NCBI GenBank assembly: GCA_963725185.1
Contig: CAVRXO010000006.1
Span: forward strand, 2,170,001-2,234,000
From: VAZQ01 sp963725185
GTDB taxonomy: Bacteria; Pseudomonadota; Alphaproteobacteria; Rhizobiales; Xanthobacteraceae
Direction: 5' to 3'
DNA length: 64,000 nt
Shown piece after piece: positions 27,562 through 35,243 of this stretch (positions are counted from its first letter, which is position 1; each line of letters opens with the position of its first letter). The position numbers were made by a program, and so were the translations under genes. The notes beneath the pieces are model-generated. The model was given only the letters and a program-made list of their open reading frames with translations, had not been told where the DNA came from and did no database searches.

Positions 27562-27924
27562 CTACTTCACAAAGACGTGCCGCGGCTGCCCGATGCAGGC
27601 GCTCCGCGTCGCCACCGCGGGGTGGGTGTAGCGATCGACATTCGGAGACCACAAGCAGTTGAACGAGATGTAGTCGCCGTATTGCCGGTTCACTCCAGTG
27701 ATGCGCGGATATTTATTGAACCGGGCGCAATAGCCGGCGGCGGCGCGCGCCGCCAATGCCTCGTTCTCGCAGGACCAGGGGATGATGCCGCCGGTATCGT
27801 TGCCATGCCACACCAGCACCTCCGGCCCGGCACTCCAGAACTGCGCCTGCGCGCCGGTCGGCGGCAGCATCATGGCCGCGCCGATCGCGCCGAGGATCGC
27901 GCTGACAAATGTGGTGGCTCTCAT
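27562..27924 (-). CDS. Small secreted hypothetical protein
   Basis: 120 residues. A clear signal peptide (MRATTFVSAILGAIGAAMMLPPTGAQA) is followed by a compact domain of about 90 residues with NDTGGIIPWSC, AAAGYCARFNKY and SFNCLWSP; four Cys suggest disulfides in the periplasm. An AAGGGCA-like ribosome-binding site precedes the ATG. I recall similar small exported proteins in Bradyrhizobium-type genomes, with no assigned function. It diverges from the secreted protein at 28167. Confidence 0.68.
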   Translation of the reverse strand: MRATTFVSAILGAIGAAMMLPPTGAQAQFWSAGPEVLVWHGNDTGGIIPWSCENEALAARAAAGYCARFNKYPRITGVNRQYGDYISFNCLWSPNVDRYTHPAVATRSACIGQPRHVFVK

Positions 27925-28166
27925 TGCCCTTAACCCCTTCGGTCGAAACCCCTCCGGTCGAAACTGCCGGCGAGCCTAGATCATCGGAGAGGCGGAGCGC
28001 AATCCGCTGCCGCAGTTGCTCGGCGGGCGTGGCCCGGCGGCCACAGGCGGCACGGTTCGTGGCCGACGAAAGCCGCAACCCCTTGACCCGGTCGGCCCAT
28101 CGCGGCAACGTCACCATGTCTGGCGTCCGCTGCGGGGGCACCAATGCGCTGAATGGGGGATGGGTC

Positions 28167-28625
28167 ATGTCCAGCCGGGCTTTGCTTGTGGGTTCCGCGC
28201 TCGCCGTCTTGGCGGCCGTGTTGCCGGCCGGCTCCGCTTCTGCGGCCAATTGGGTCGAGGAGAACTTCTATCTGTCGGGTCCGCGCTATGACGGCGTGCT
28301 GCCGCCTTGCGACGCGCGCGCCGCGCTGGCCAAGATCGCCACCCGGTTCGGCGACAAGGAGCACGACTATTGGAACTCGTCGCTCAAGATCGCGGGCTTT
28401 GACCAGATCCGCGAGGTCGCGTTCCGGCCGTGGACCGGCAATGCCATTCCGCGCCGGTTCTGCAGCGCCATCGTCCATATTTCCGACGGCAGCAATCGCC
28501 CGCTGCATTACTCGATCGCCGAGGATACCGGCATGATCGGATCGACCTGGGGGGTCGAATGGTGCGTGGTGGGGCTGGATCGCAATTGGGCCTACGAGCC
28601 CGCCTGCAGGATGGCGCAGCCTTAG
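28167..28625 (+). CDS. Small secreted hypothetical protein (EENFYLSGPRYDG type)
   Basis: 152 residues beginning at ATG 28167, preceded by a G-rich stretch. The signal peptide SRALLVGSALAVLAAVLPAGSASA is followed by WVEENFYLSGPRYDGVLPPC, REVAFRPW, IPRRFCSAIVHISDG and TGMIGSTWGVEWCVVGLDRNW. Four Cys are present. I believe this is a conserved exported family in Bradyrhizobium and relatives, of unknown function. The upstream in-frame extension is not protein-like. The neighbour at 27562-27924 is a similar small secreted Cys protein, diverging from it. Confidence 0.78.
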   Translation: MSSRALLVGSALAVLAAVLPAGSASAANWVEENFYLSGPRYDGVLPPCDARAALAKIATRFGDKEHDYWNSSLKIAGFDQIREVAFRPWTGNAIPRRFCSAIVHISDGSNRPLHYSIAEDTGMIGSTWGVEWCVVGLDRNWAYEPACRMAQP

Positions 28626-28713
28626 CCGGTGCCGGCGCGCCGGCGGATGATCTCTTTTTGTTCGCTTTTGTTCTTGCGACGTTCTGAATTCCGTGCTGGC
28701 TCACAAAGGCGAT

Positions 28714-28788
28714 GCTGCGGTAGCTCAACGGTAGAGCGGCTCAGTGGTCCTGAGAGGGTTGTCGGTTCAAATCCTGACCCGCAGTACC
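28714..28788 (+). tRNA. tRNA-like gene with irregular anticodon and T arms
   Basis: The acceptor stem GCTGCGG pairs with CCGCAGT (one G-T), followed by A and CC without a full CCA. T8-A9 and a canonical D arm (GCTC AACGGTA GAGC) follow, and the T arm contains GGTTCAAATCC. The T stem needs a one-base bulge to pair GTCGG with CCTGAC, and the anticodon stem pairs four bases (CTCA/TGAG) around GTGGTCC, where position 32 is G and position 37 is C. The apparent anticodon is GGU (Thr), but this is not secure. It may be a decayed tRNA or carry an indel. A strong terminator follows. Confidence 0.45.
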
Positions 28789-28803
28789 GTCGTCTTTGGA
28801 CTT

Positions 28804-28838
28804 AAGTGGCCCCTCGAAAGAGGGGCCACTTTTATTTT
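28804..28838 (+). terminator. Strong Rho-independent terminator
   Basis: A perfect 12-bp stem, AAGTGGCCCCTC (28804-28815) with GAGGGGCCACTT (28820-28831), is closed by a GAAA tetraloop and followed by TTTATTTT-type sequence. It lies 16 bases after the tRNA-like gene and is the clearest intrinsic terminator in the window, showing that the tRNA-like region is, or was, a transcription unit. Confidence 0.9.
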
Positions 28839-28981
28839 CGCAACTTTCCGCAGAGTAGGCAACGCCGCGAAAGTCGCATTATCGAATCAGCGTGTGATTT
28901 TTGCCACGATTCGACTCGCATCGCAATTTAATTTAGGGCAGAATTTGTTAAATTATCCATTCTTTTGGGCGAATTTCGCTA

Positions 28982-29182
28982 ATGGCTGCCAGTGAAGACC
29001 AGGATGAGGAAAAAGGGGACCAGGTGCGTTTCACCGCCGGCCCTCAGACTTGGAAGTATCTTGGATGGCTAGCGCGCAACACGGTTCTGGGCAAGAATGA
29101 GCATGAGGTGGCAAAGCAACTCCTGGTCGAGAGGCTGGCCGAACTTCGACAGGAGGACTATCGCGATCCGACGAAGACGTAG
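28982..29182 (+). CDS. Small hypothetical protein in an AT-richer patch
   Basis: 66 residues: an acidic N-terminus, then VRFTAGPQTWKYLGWLARNT and a helical EHEVAKQLLVERLAELRQED. Strand-helix-helix spacing is weakly reminiscent of small ribbon-helix-helix proteins, but I cannot assign a family. The ATG lacks a good ribosome-binding site. The upstream 120 bases are AT-rich (AATTTAATTTAGG, TTAAATTATCC) and probably hold its promoter. GC content here is well below the neighbours. It lies between the tRNA-like gene and RNase T2. Confidence 0.62.
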   Translation: MAASEDQDEEKGDQVRFTAGPQTWKYLGWLARNTVLGKNEHEVAKQLLVERLAELRQEDYRDPTKT

Positions 29183-29331
29183 CCCGACCTACGTGAGAAA
29201 AAGTGACTTCAAGATCAAATGCATCGCATGAGGCGAAACGTTCTTGAACTTCATAAATTGGCAGATTGTTTGATAGTACTCGCGCGAGAGATGTAGCTTG
29301 CACCCCGTACGGTCAGTAACAGGGGGTTTTC

Positions 29332-30075
29332 ATGGCTCGGCTTCCACGTTGCACTCCAAATCGCAGCTTCGCAGACCGCAGCTTCATCTACCGCATGGTC
29401 TTCGCCTTCGTTGCCGTGTCGCTCATGGCTGGCGCGGCGGCCGCCCAGGATCGGCGCCAGAACCAGCCCGGCAAATTCGACTTCTACGTGCTCTCGCTCT
29501 CCTGGACGCCATCTTTTTGCGATGCCGCCTTCGAGCGGGCGCCGGATCAAGCGCCGCCGCCGGAATGCGGGCAGCGGGCCGTTCCGTTCGTGGTTCACGG
29601 CCTGTGGCCCCAATACGAAACCGGATTTCCGGAATTCTGCCAGCAACCGGCGCCGCGCCTCGATCGCAACGTCGTCTCCTCGATGCTCGATCTGATGCCG
29701 GCGCCGCGGCTCATCTTCAATGAATGGGACAAGCACGGCACCTGCTCGGGCCTGAGCCCCCGTGCCTATTTCGAAACGGTGCGCAAGGCGCGTGCGCTGG
29801 TGAAGATTCCAGGCGACTATCTGGAGCCGTCGCACGAGATCACGGTTGCGCCCGCCGCGGTTGGGGACGCCTTCGTGAACGCCAATCCAGGCCTGACGCG
29901 TGCCAGCGTTGCGGTGAGTTGCGACGCCAAGCGGCTGACCGAGGTGCGGATCTGCATCGGCAAGGACCTTGCCTTTCACGATTGCCCGGACGTCGAGCAG
30001 CATAGCTGCCGGCGCGACCAGGTCGTGATGCCGCCGCTGCACTCCGAAAGGAAGGCCGCCGCGGTCGAGCACTGA
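29332..30075 (+). CDS. Ribonuclease T2 family protein
   Basis: 247 residues, with an AGGGGG site five bases before ATG 29332; an internal Met at 29395 would place the signal peptide (VFAFVAVSLMAGAAAA) at the very N-terminus. Both catalytic segments are intact: CAS I FVVHGLWPQY, and CAS II FNEWDKHGTCSG with its Glu, Lys and His. Several Cys for the family disulfides are present. RNase T2 enzymes cleave single-stranded RNA through 2',3'-cyclic phosphates; bacterial members are periplasmic scavengers like RNase I. No operon partner. Confidence 0.94.
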   Translation: MARLPRCTPNRSFADRSFIYRMVFAFVAVSLMAGAAAAQDRRQNQPGKFDFYVLSLSWTPSFCDAAFERAPDQAPPPECGQRAVPFVVHGLWPQYETGFPEFCQQPAPRLDRNVVSSMLDLMPAPRLIFNEWDKHGTCSGLSPRAYFETVRKARALVKIPGDYLEPSHEITVAPAAVGDAFVNANPGLTRASVAVSCDAKRLTEVRICIGKDLAFHDCPDVEQHSCRRDQVVMPPLHSERKAAAVEH

Positions 30076-30253
30076 GCATCATCTTGGGGACTATTGCGAT
30101 AGGCGGCGGCGCGCGGTGGCGCGCCGTTGCCGTTTGGGAGCCCGGGCGGCCCGGATGCGTTCCATCGGCCGCCGCAGCGGCAGGAAACGGAACCGTAAGG
30201 CTAAGCCTCTAGGCCGGGGGTCGACCAAGGAACTCCTCGACCGAGCGCCGGCG

Positions 30254-30730
30254 ATGCAACGCCTCAGGGACTATTGCGGGATCCTCGCCTGGCAGACGGG
30301 TATCGGCTACCTCGGGCTGTGGGCGGTCACCTATTGGACCCTGGCTGACGGGGCCGCCGTTTTCGGCCAATCGGGCGCTTGCCACGCCGACAGCGCCCAG
30401 GTGCTGTTCTATTGGGCCTGCGACCCGCCGAGCGGCCTCGAAAGTCTGGCCGCCGTGGCCAATTTTGCCCTGACCGTCACGGTTTGGGCGCCGGTCTTTG
30501 TGGCGGCCGCAACAGTCGACCCGGACGCGCTGATCGTTGCGGTGCCGATCGTCGCGGTGCATCTCGTCGGGCTGCCGCTCGGCCTCCTGGTCCTCATTCG
30601 CCTGCTGGCACGAACATTCGATGCCATACGGATGCTGCGGCGTCGCATCTGGGGCGCCGCTTCGGCGGCCGCGGGCGGTCGTTCGGCCGCGCCCAATCCG
30701 CACCCGGCCCGGACGGCGGCGCCGACTTGA
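30254..30730 (+). CDS. Small integral membrane protein of unknown function
   Basis: 158 residues from ATG 30254. Three hydrophobic segments are visible: about 7-28 (CGILAWQTGIGYLGLWAVTYW), about 66-87 (AAVANFALTVTVWAPVFVAA) and about 95-118 (LIVAVPIVAVHLVGLPLGLLVLI). The tail is basic and then Ala/Pro-rich. The upstream open frame to 30116 is Arg-rich and looks non-coding. I recognise no family. An isolated plus-strand gene between RNase T2 and rlmJ. Confidence 0.5.
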   Translation: MQRLRDYCGILAWQTGIGYLGLWAVTYWTLADGAAVFGQSGACHADSAQVLFYWACDPPSGLESLAAVANFALTVTVWAPVFVAAATVDPDALIVAVPIVAVHLVGLPLGLLVLIRLLARTFDAIRMLRRRIWGAASAAAGGRSAAPNPHPARTAAPT

Positions 30731-30776
30731 GGCGCCACCACGGCGGCCCAAGCGCTCCGCTTGATGTCCGCAATCT

Positions 30777-31004
30777 TTATTCCGTGGCGCGCAGCTGCTT
30801 CTCGGCCCGCCCCAGATAGGCCTTGAGGTAGCGAGCGCGGGCGCTATTGATGCTGGCCAGCGCTCTCTGGCCGTCCATGCCGGCCTTGTTCACTTGCTGG
30901 TAGAATGCCGACAGCGGGGCATTGAGCGCAGCCGGACGGTACCCGTCCAGTACAGGGTGTCCGCAGCCATAAGCGATTGCCGCTACGCACAAGCTTCGCC
31001 ACAT
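30777..31004 (-). CDS. Possible small exported protein diverging from rlmJ
   Basis: 75 residues if read from the ATG at 31004. A short hydrophobic N-terminus (MWRSLCVAAIAYGCG) could be a lipoprotein-like signal with Cys. A helical region follows (LSAFYQQVNKAGMDGQRAL, NSARARYLKAYLGRAEKQLR). The same frame stays open antisense through rlmJ, so the open frame itself is weak evidence. Gene-like composition of the C-terminus and the position favour a small gene, but it could be spurious. Confidence 0.38.
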   Translation of the reverse strand: MWRSLCVAAIAYGCGHPVLDGYRPAALNAPLSAFYQQVNKAGMDGQRALASINSARARYLKAYLGRAEKQLRATE

Positions 31005-31097
31005 GCCACACAAGCTAGCCGTTTGGGCTGACGATCCGCCTAACCGTTTCCGTCGAATTTTATGCAAACGAGCCGCTGCTTCCGGATCGCGATGGCC

Positions 31098-31961
31098 ATG
31101 AATTACCGTCATGCCTTTCACGCCGGAAGTTTTGCCGATGTGGTCAAGCATGCGGTGCTGACCCGCCTCCTGGTCCATCTCGGCAGCAAGCCCGCGGCCT
31201 ATCGGGCGATCGATACCCATGCGGGGGCGGGCCTCTACGATCTGGGCGGACCCGAGGCGGCGCGCAGCGGCGAATGGCGCAACGGCATCGTCCGACTCAT
31301 GCAGCCGTATCGCGACGGCGGCCTCGATGCGGCCTGCCGGACCCTGCTGGCGCCCTATCTGGATGCGGTCGCAGCCCTCAATCCCGCGGAGCGGCTCGCC
31401 ATCTATCCGGGCTCGCCGGCGCTGGTGCGCGCCTTCCTGCGCGCCCAGGATCGTCTGGTCGCCTGCGAGCTCGAGCCGAACGCGGCCGCTGCGCTCAAAC
31501 GCAACTTCGCCCAGGATCGGCGCATCAAGGCGATCGCCATCGACGGCTGGACGGCGCTCAATGCCTATGTGCCCCCCAAGGAGCGCCGCGGCCTCGTGCT
31601 CATCGATCCGCCGTTCGAGGACCGCGGCGATTTTTCCCGTCTCGCGCAAGGCCTCGAAGGCGCCCACCGCAAATGGGCGAACGGGACCTACCTGCTGTGG
31701 TACCCGATCAAGGCGCGGGACGAGCCCGATTCGCTGGCGCGACGGCTGCGCCGCTCCGGCATCGCCAGGATCTTGCGCGCCGAAGTCAGCATCGCCCCCG
31801 CGGGCGACCCATCTGGCCTCTCCGGTTGCGGCTTGATCGTGGTCAATCCGCCCTGGCGGCTGGAGCAGGAGCTGCAAGCCCTGTTGCCCGCGCTCGTCCC
31901 GATCCTTGCGGCGGGGGAGCGCGGCGCTTCCCGCCTCGAGCGGATCAGCAGCGAATTTTAG
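31098..31961 (+). CDS. rlmJ: 23S rRNA (adenine(2030)-N6)-methyltransferase
   Basis: 287 residues from ATG 31098. The start is chosen because the family begins MNYRHAFHAGSFADVVKHAVL, as here. The SAM-binding region includes AIDTHAGAGLYDLG near residue 40, and the catalytic motif is IDPPFEDRGDF, the NPPY-type motif of N6-adenine methyltransferases. RlmJ methylates A2030 of 23S rRNA on free rRNA. Length is normal. Monocistronic, diverging from a possible small gene. Confidence 0.94.
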   Translation: MNYRHAFHAGSFADVVKHAVLTRLLVHLGSKPAAYRAIDTHAGAGLYDLGGPEAARSGEWRNGIVRLMQPYRDGGLDAACRTLLAPYLDAVAALNPAERLAIYPGSPALVRAFLRAQDRLVACELEPNAAAALKRNFAQDRRIKAIAIDGWTALNAYVPPKERRGLVLIDPPFEDRGDFSRLAQGLEGAHRKWANGTYLLWYPIKARDEPDSLARRLRRSGIARILRAEVSIAPAGDPSGLSGCGLIVVNPPWRLEQELQALLPALVPILAAGERGASRLERISSEF

Positions 31962-32150
31962 TTCGCCACTTTTCCACAGGCCTGATTTGGTTTAATTGTT
32001 CCATCGGTGGCTTTGACGTTCCGCCTGTCGTGGGGGCGGCGGAGTGACAGCGGCCGGGCCGAGGCCATCCCCGATCGTGAATGTTCCGGCCGAGCCGTCG
32101 CGCCCCATGTGGGCCGCGGCGGGGCAACCACGGGGAGAGGAGTTTTCCCG

Positions 32151-32366
32151 ATGGCCATGACCGGTACGGTCAAATTCTTCAATGCCGAGCGCGGCTACGG
32201 CTTCATCAAGCCGGATGACGGCGGGCGCGACGTGTTCGTGCACATCACGGCCGTTGAACGCGCCGGGCTCAAATCGCTGGGCGAGGGCCAGCGCATCTCC
32301 TTTGAGGTCGAGCCCGACAAGAAGGGCAAGGGCCCGAAGGCCGTCGATCTCGTCGTCACCGGTTGA
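32151..32366 (+). CDS. Cold-shock domain protein (CspA family)
   Basis: 71 residues. The RNA-binding motifs are RNP1-like GYGFIKPDDG and RNP2-like VFVHITAV, within a single OB-fold that begins MTGTVKFFNAERG. It binds single-stranded RNA or DNA and melts mRNA structure. A GGAGAGGAG purine tract lies about 8-15 bases before the tandem ATGs (32151 and 32157). The gene ends EVEPDKKGKGPKAVDLVVTG, a full-length CspA-type product. The long leader between rlmJ and csp (190 bases) could contribute to cold regulation, but no specific structure was identified. Confidence 0.95.
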   Translation: MAMTGTVKFFNAERGYGFIKPDDGGRDVFVHITAVERAGLKSLGEGQRISFEVEPDKKGKGPKAVDLVVTG

Positions 32367-32514
32367 TCCCGCCGGCCGATCGCCGCCGGCTCGGCCGCGG
32401 CCGCGGGCGCGGGCGTCGCCGGTGCGCGCATGTCGCCCGGCTTTCACGCCGCGCGCCAGGGGCGTCGACCCCAGGGCTATCGCAGATTTGTTGTTTGGCA
32501 CGGCGGTGCCTCTT

Positions 32515-32647
32515 CCCTCCCCCTGAAAGGGGGAGGGTGGCGCCGAAGGCGCCGGGTGGGGGTCTCGTGTCCCCGCAGATTTGGCGCTTGTGGCGTGCCC
32601 CCCACCCGGATCGCTGCGCGATCCGACCTCCCCCTTTCAGGGGGAGG
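32515..32647. repeat. Dispersed palindromic repeat (CCCTCCCCCTGAAAGGGGG family)
   Basis: Left end 32515-32537 holds CCTCCCCCTGAAAGGGGGAGG, itself a palindrome. The right end 32626-32647 repeats ACCTCCCCCTTTCAGGGGGAGGT, and the inner blocks CCGGGTGGGGG and CCCCCACCCGG pair with each other. The whole unit is a long imperfect hairpin. It occupies most of the 470-base gap between the cold-shock gene and the GST gene; I see no other feature in that gap. Confidence 0.82.
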
Positions 32648-32838
32648 TGTTCCCCGAGAGCGCGGCGGTCTCATCATATGCGATAGCCCTGGCGTCGACC
32701 CGGGCTGCCATTCAAGGTAAAACCTGATCGCCCGGCCGAAACATGCGAAACTTCGGCCGCAACGACGCGATCTCCACCTCCGCGCAAAGCCAATCGCTCA
32801 TCACATCGTTCACATCGCTCATCACGAAGGGCTGCCCA

Positions 32839-33447
32839 ATGCCGACCATCCGCACCGGACCTACCTCACCCTTCGGCCGCAAGGTCAGGCTCGCGGTGAA
32901 GCTGCTCGGGCTGGAGCGCGAGGTGGCGTGGGAGCCGGCGTCCACGGTGGATCCCGCCGATCCTATCCGGCAGCAGAACCCGCTCGGAAAGGTGCCGGTG
33001 CTCCTCCTCGATGACGGTTCCGCGCTGTTCGATTTGCCGGTCATTCTCGAATATCTCGACCACCTTGCGGGCGGCAGCCGCATCCTGCCGAAGGACCCGC
33101 AGCGGCGCTTCGCTGCGCTGCGGCTGCAGGCGCTTGCCGACGGCATCATGGATGCTTCGATCCTGATCAATTATGAGGCGCGCTACCGGCCGGTCCAGAA
33201 CCACGAGCCGAAATGGCTCGATCTGCAGGCCGGCAAGGTCGCGCGCGCGCTGGCGGTGCTCGAGGCGGCGCCGCCCGCTCTCGATACGCCGCCCGACGTC
33301 GGCCAGATCACGCTCGCATGCGCGCTCGGCTATCGCGACTTCCGCTTCCCGGGGACCTGGCGGGGAGATCATCCGCGCCTCGCCGCCTGGCTCGAGGGCT
33401 TTGCCGCCGCCGTGCCCGCATTCGCCGCCACCGCGCCGCCGCCCTGA
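32839..33447 (+). CDS. Glutathione S-transferase family protein
   Basis: 202 residues from ATG 32839. The thioredoxin-like N-domain has SPFGRKVRLAVKLLGL near residue 10 and the cis-Pro segment NPLGKVPVLLLDDGSALFD near residue 48, followed by VILEYLD. The C-terminal all-helical domain includes LQALADGIMDASI and RDFRFPGTWR. The family conjugates glutathione to electrophiles or reduces disulfides; a specific substrate is not evident. Short intergenic distances suggest a single-gene unit. Confidence 0.92.
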   Translation: MPTIRTGPTSPFGRKVRLAVKLLGLEREVAWEPASTVDPADPIRQQNPLGKVPVLLLDDGSALFDLPVILEYLDHLAGGSRILPKDPQRRFAALRLQALADGIMDASILINYEARYRPVQNHEPKWLDLQAGKVARALAVLEAAPPALDTPPDVGQITLACALGYRDFRFPGTWRGDHPRLAAWLEGFAAAVPAFAATAPPP

Positions 33448-33530
33448 GCCTTCAAGACGTCCGGCTTCGTTGCCGCGTTTTAAGGTCCAAAAGCAGAGGG
33501 CTTTGTGCCGCGCTCGCTGCTGCGCAATGC

Positions 33531-34202
33531 TCAGAACCGATAGTTGACGCCGCCGCGCACGAGGTCGGCCTGCCACGACACGTTGTCGGTCGCGGTCAAG
33601 CCGCAGGTGAGGCCGCAGTTGAAGCTGCCCAGGTCGACATGAAGGTATTCGGCTTTCGCCGACCAGTTGCCGGCGATCGCAACCTCGAGCCCGGCGCCGA
33701 GCGTCCAGCCCAGATTGGTTTGGCTCGCGCCCGCAAAGCCGGGCGTGGTGGCGCGAACATCGCCGGCCGCCAAGCCGCCCGTCACATAGGGCAGAAACCG
33801 GTCGAACGCGTAGCCGAGCCGGCCCCGGAGCGTGCCCAGCCAATCGTTTTGGGTCGTGCAGCCGGGCGCGCACGCCGCCAACGTCGTCCCGCCGACGCCG
33901 GACCAGTCGGCGTCGGCTTCGACGCCGAGCACCACTTGCCCCATTTGCCAGTTGAAGCCGGCGGTGCCGCCCAGCACGCCGCCCGACAGGTCCACATTGC
34001 CGGCGCGGTCCCAGCTCGAGCGGCCCCAGCCGCCGCCGCCATTGAGGCCGAGATAGAAGCCGGTCCAGCTGAAGAGCGGATTGTAGGCCGGGGCCTTGAG
34101 ATAGGGCTGCTGCGGGTAGCGCCCGCCGAGGTCGGCGGCTGCGGCCGGCCCCGCCAGAGCGCCCGCCGCGAGCGCAAGCGCCGCCAACAACATTCGCTTC
34201 AT
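33531..34202 (-). CDS. Omp25/RopB-like outer-membrane beta-barrel protein, copy 1
   Basis: 223 residues from ATG 34202, with GGAGG nine bases upstream. The signal peptide MKRMLLAALALAAGALAGPAAA is followed by a PxxxxAPAYNPLFSWTGFYLGLNGG segment and alternating beta-strand patterns such as GTLRGRLGYAFDRFLPYVTGG and NWSAKAEYLHVDLG, ending in GVNYRF with the C-terminal aromatic typical of outer-membrane barrels. This is the rhizobial/Brucella Omp25-Omp31 small porin-like family. Two Cys pairs (CAPGC, CGLTC) are unusual. It is followed upstream by a paralogue on the same strand. Confidence 0.92.
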   Translation of the reverse strand: MKRMLLAALALAAGALAGPAAAADLGGRYPQQPYLKAPAYNPLFSWTGFYLGLNGGGGWGRSSWDRAGNVDLSGGVLGGTAGFNWQMGQVVLGVEADADWSGVGGTTLAACAPGCTTQNDWLGTLRGRLGYAFDRFLPYVTGGLAAGDVRATTPGFAGASQTNLGWTLGAGLEVAIAGNWSAKAEYLHVDLGSFNCGLTCGLTATDNVSWQADLVRGGVNYRF

Positions 34203-34275
34203 CCTCGACCTCCGGTGCGTGAAAATCCCTGCCACGTCCCCTGGCCGGACGTCGACGCGCGCGATCTGGCGGCGG

Positions 34276-34893
34276 CTAGAAGTGATAGTTCACGCCCGTG
34301 CGGAACACGCTTGCCGAGAGGCTATTGCTGGTGCCGGTCAGGGTGAAAGTGCTGCTGGCGAGATCGACGAACAGATACTCGACCTTCACCGACCAGTTCG
34401 CCGCAAAGCCGGCTTCGGCCCCGACGCCGGCGGTCCAGCCCACATTGGTATGGCTCTCGGATAGCAAACCGGTGGTTTCGCCCTGTAGCTCGCCGAAGGC
34501 GACCCCCGCCGTGCCATAGATCAGGAAGTTGCTGATCGCGTAGCCGGCGCGACCCCGCAAGGTGCCAAACCACGGATTGGAGAACTTCCACGGCGCGAAA
34601 GTGTCGCTGGCGCCCGACAGTTGGATGTCCGCCTCGCCGCCGAGCACGAACTGGCCGGTCTGCCAGTTGTAGCCGCCTTGCACGCCGCCGGCGAAGCCGG
34701 ATGGGCGGGTCGGATTGTTGCTGGTGGTGCCCCACTCGTAGCCGAGATTGCCGCCCAGATAGGGCCCGGTCCAGCTATAGGCGCTGAGCGGAGCCGGCGC
34801 GGTGTAATAGGACGGATGGGGAAGATCGGCCGCCGACGCGGCGCCGCCTGCGACCGTCACCAGGAGCGCTGCCGCGCATGCAATCCGTTTCAT
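34276..34893 (-). CDS. Omp25/RopB-like outer-membrane beta-barrel protein, copy 2
   Basis: 205 residues from ATG 34893, with GGAGG nine bases upstream. It has the same plan as the neighbouring copy: signal peptide (CAAALLVTVAGGAASA), YSWTGPYLGGNLGYEWG, GGVQGGYNWQTGQFVLGGEAD, GTLRGRAGYAISNFLIYGT, NWSVKVEYLFVDL and the terminal GVNYHF. It lies 73 bases upstream of copy 1, so the two are a tandem duplication that has diverged considerably. Likely an abundant structural outer-membrane protein. An AT-richer region upstream (34,960-35,120) is the probable promoter area. Confidence 0.92.
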   Translation of the reverse strand: MKRIACAAALLVTVAGGAASAADLPHPSYYTAPAPLSAYSWTGPYLGGNLGYEWGTTSNNPTRPSGFAGGVQGGYNWQTGQFVLGGEADIQLSGASDTFAPWKFSNPWFGTLRGRAGYAISNFLIYGTAGVAFGELQGETTGLLSESHTNVGWTAGVGAEAGFAANWSVKVEYLFVDLASSTFTLTGTSNSLSASVFRTGVNYHF

Positions 34894-35243
34894 GACGAAC
34901 CTCCACCGCGCTGCGGCTCGACATACGGTCAAGCGCAAGCAAAAGCCGCGCGCCAGGCAGGAAAGATTAGGGTTATCGCAAGGACGACTATGTCCAATCC
35001 GAAGTTAAATCTTTCTGAATTCTTAAGTAGCTGCGTAACCGCATAACTAAGAAAGCGTATAACCGCATCTGGCCGCGTGAAATTCGATTCACCATATAAA
35101 GCCACCATACAGAGTGCCTTCAATAGAGTGCCTTCAATCATGCTCGGGTCTGCGCGCCCGCCTGCTGTCGGCCGGACAGCCGCGGATGGCCGCCAGCGTC
35201 GGTGGCGCTGGCTCGCCGGCTCCCGAGACCTTACGTTGCGGCC
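34894..35243. promoter_or_regulatory. Divergent AT-richer region between omp25-like copy 2 and uvrC
   Basis: About 350 bases without a gene. Bases about 34960-35120 are AT-rich for this genome and include TTAAGTAGCTGCGTAACCGC, AACTAAGAAAGCGTATAACC and ACCATATAAAGCCACC, plausible promoter or regulator-binding sequence for the porin gene. A 14-base direct repeat, GAGTGCCTTCAATA/GAGTGCCTTCAATC, lies at about 35114-35141. No exact -35/-10 pair could be assigned. Confidence 0.4.

Noticed and set aside
30777..31877. 366-codon minus-strand protein spanning rlmJ
   Set aside because: Most of it is antisense to rlmJ. Only the part from 31004 downwards could be a separate small gene, and it is listed as such with low confidence.
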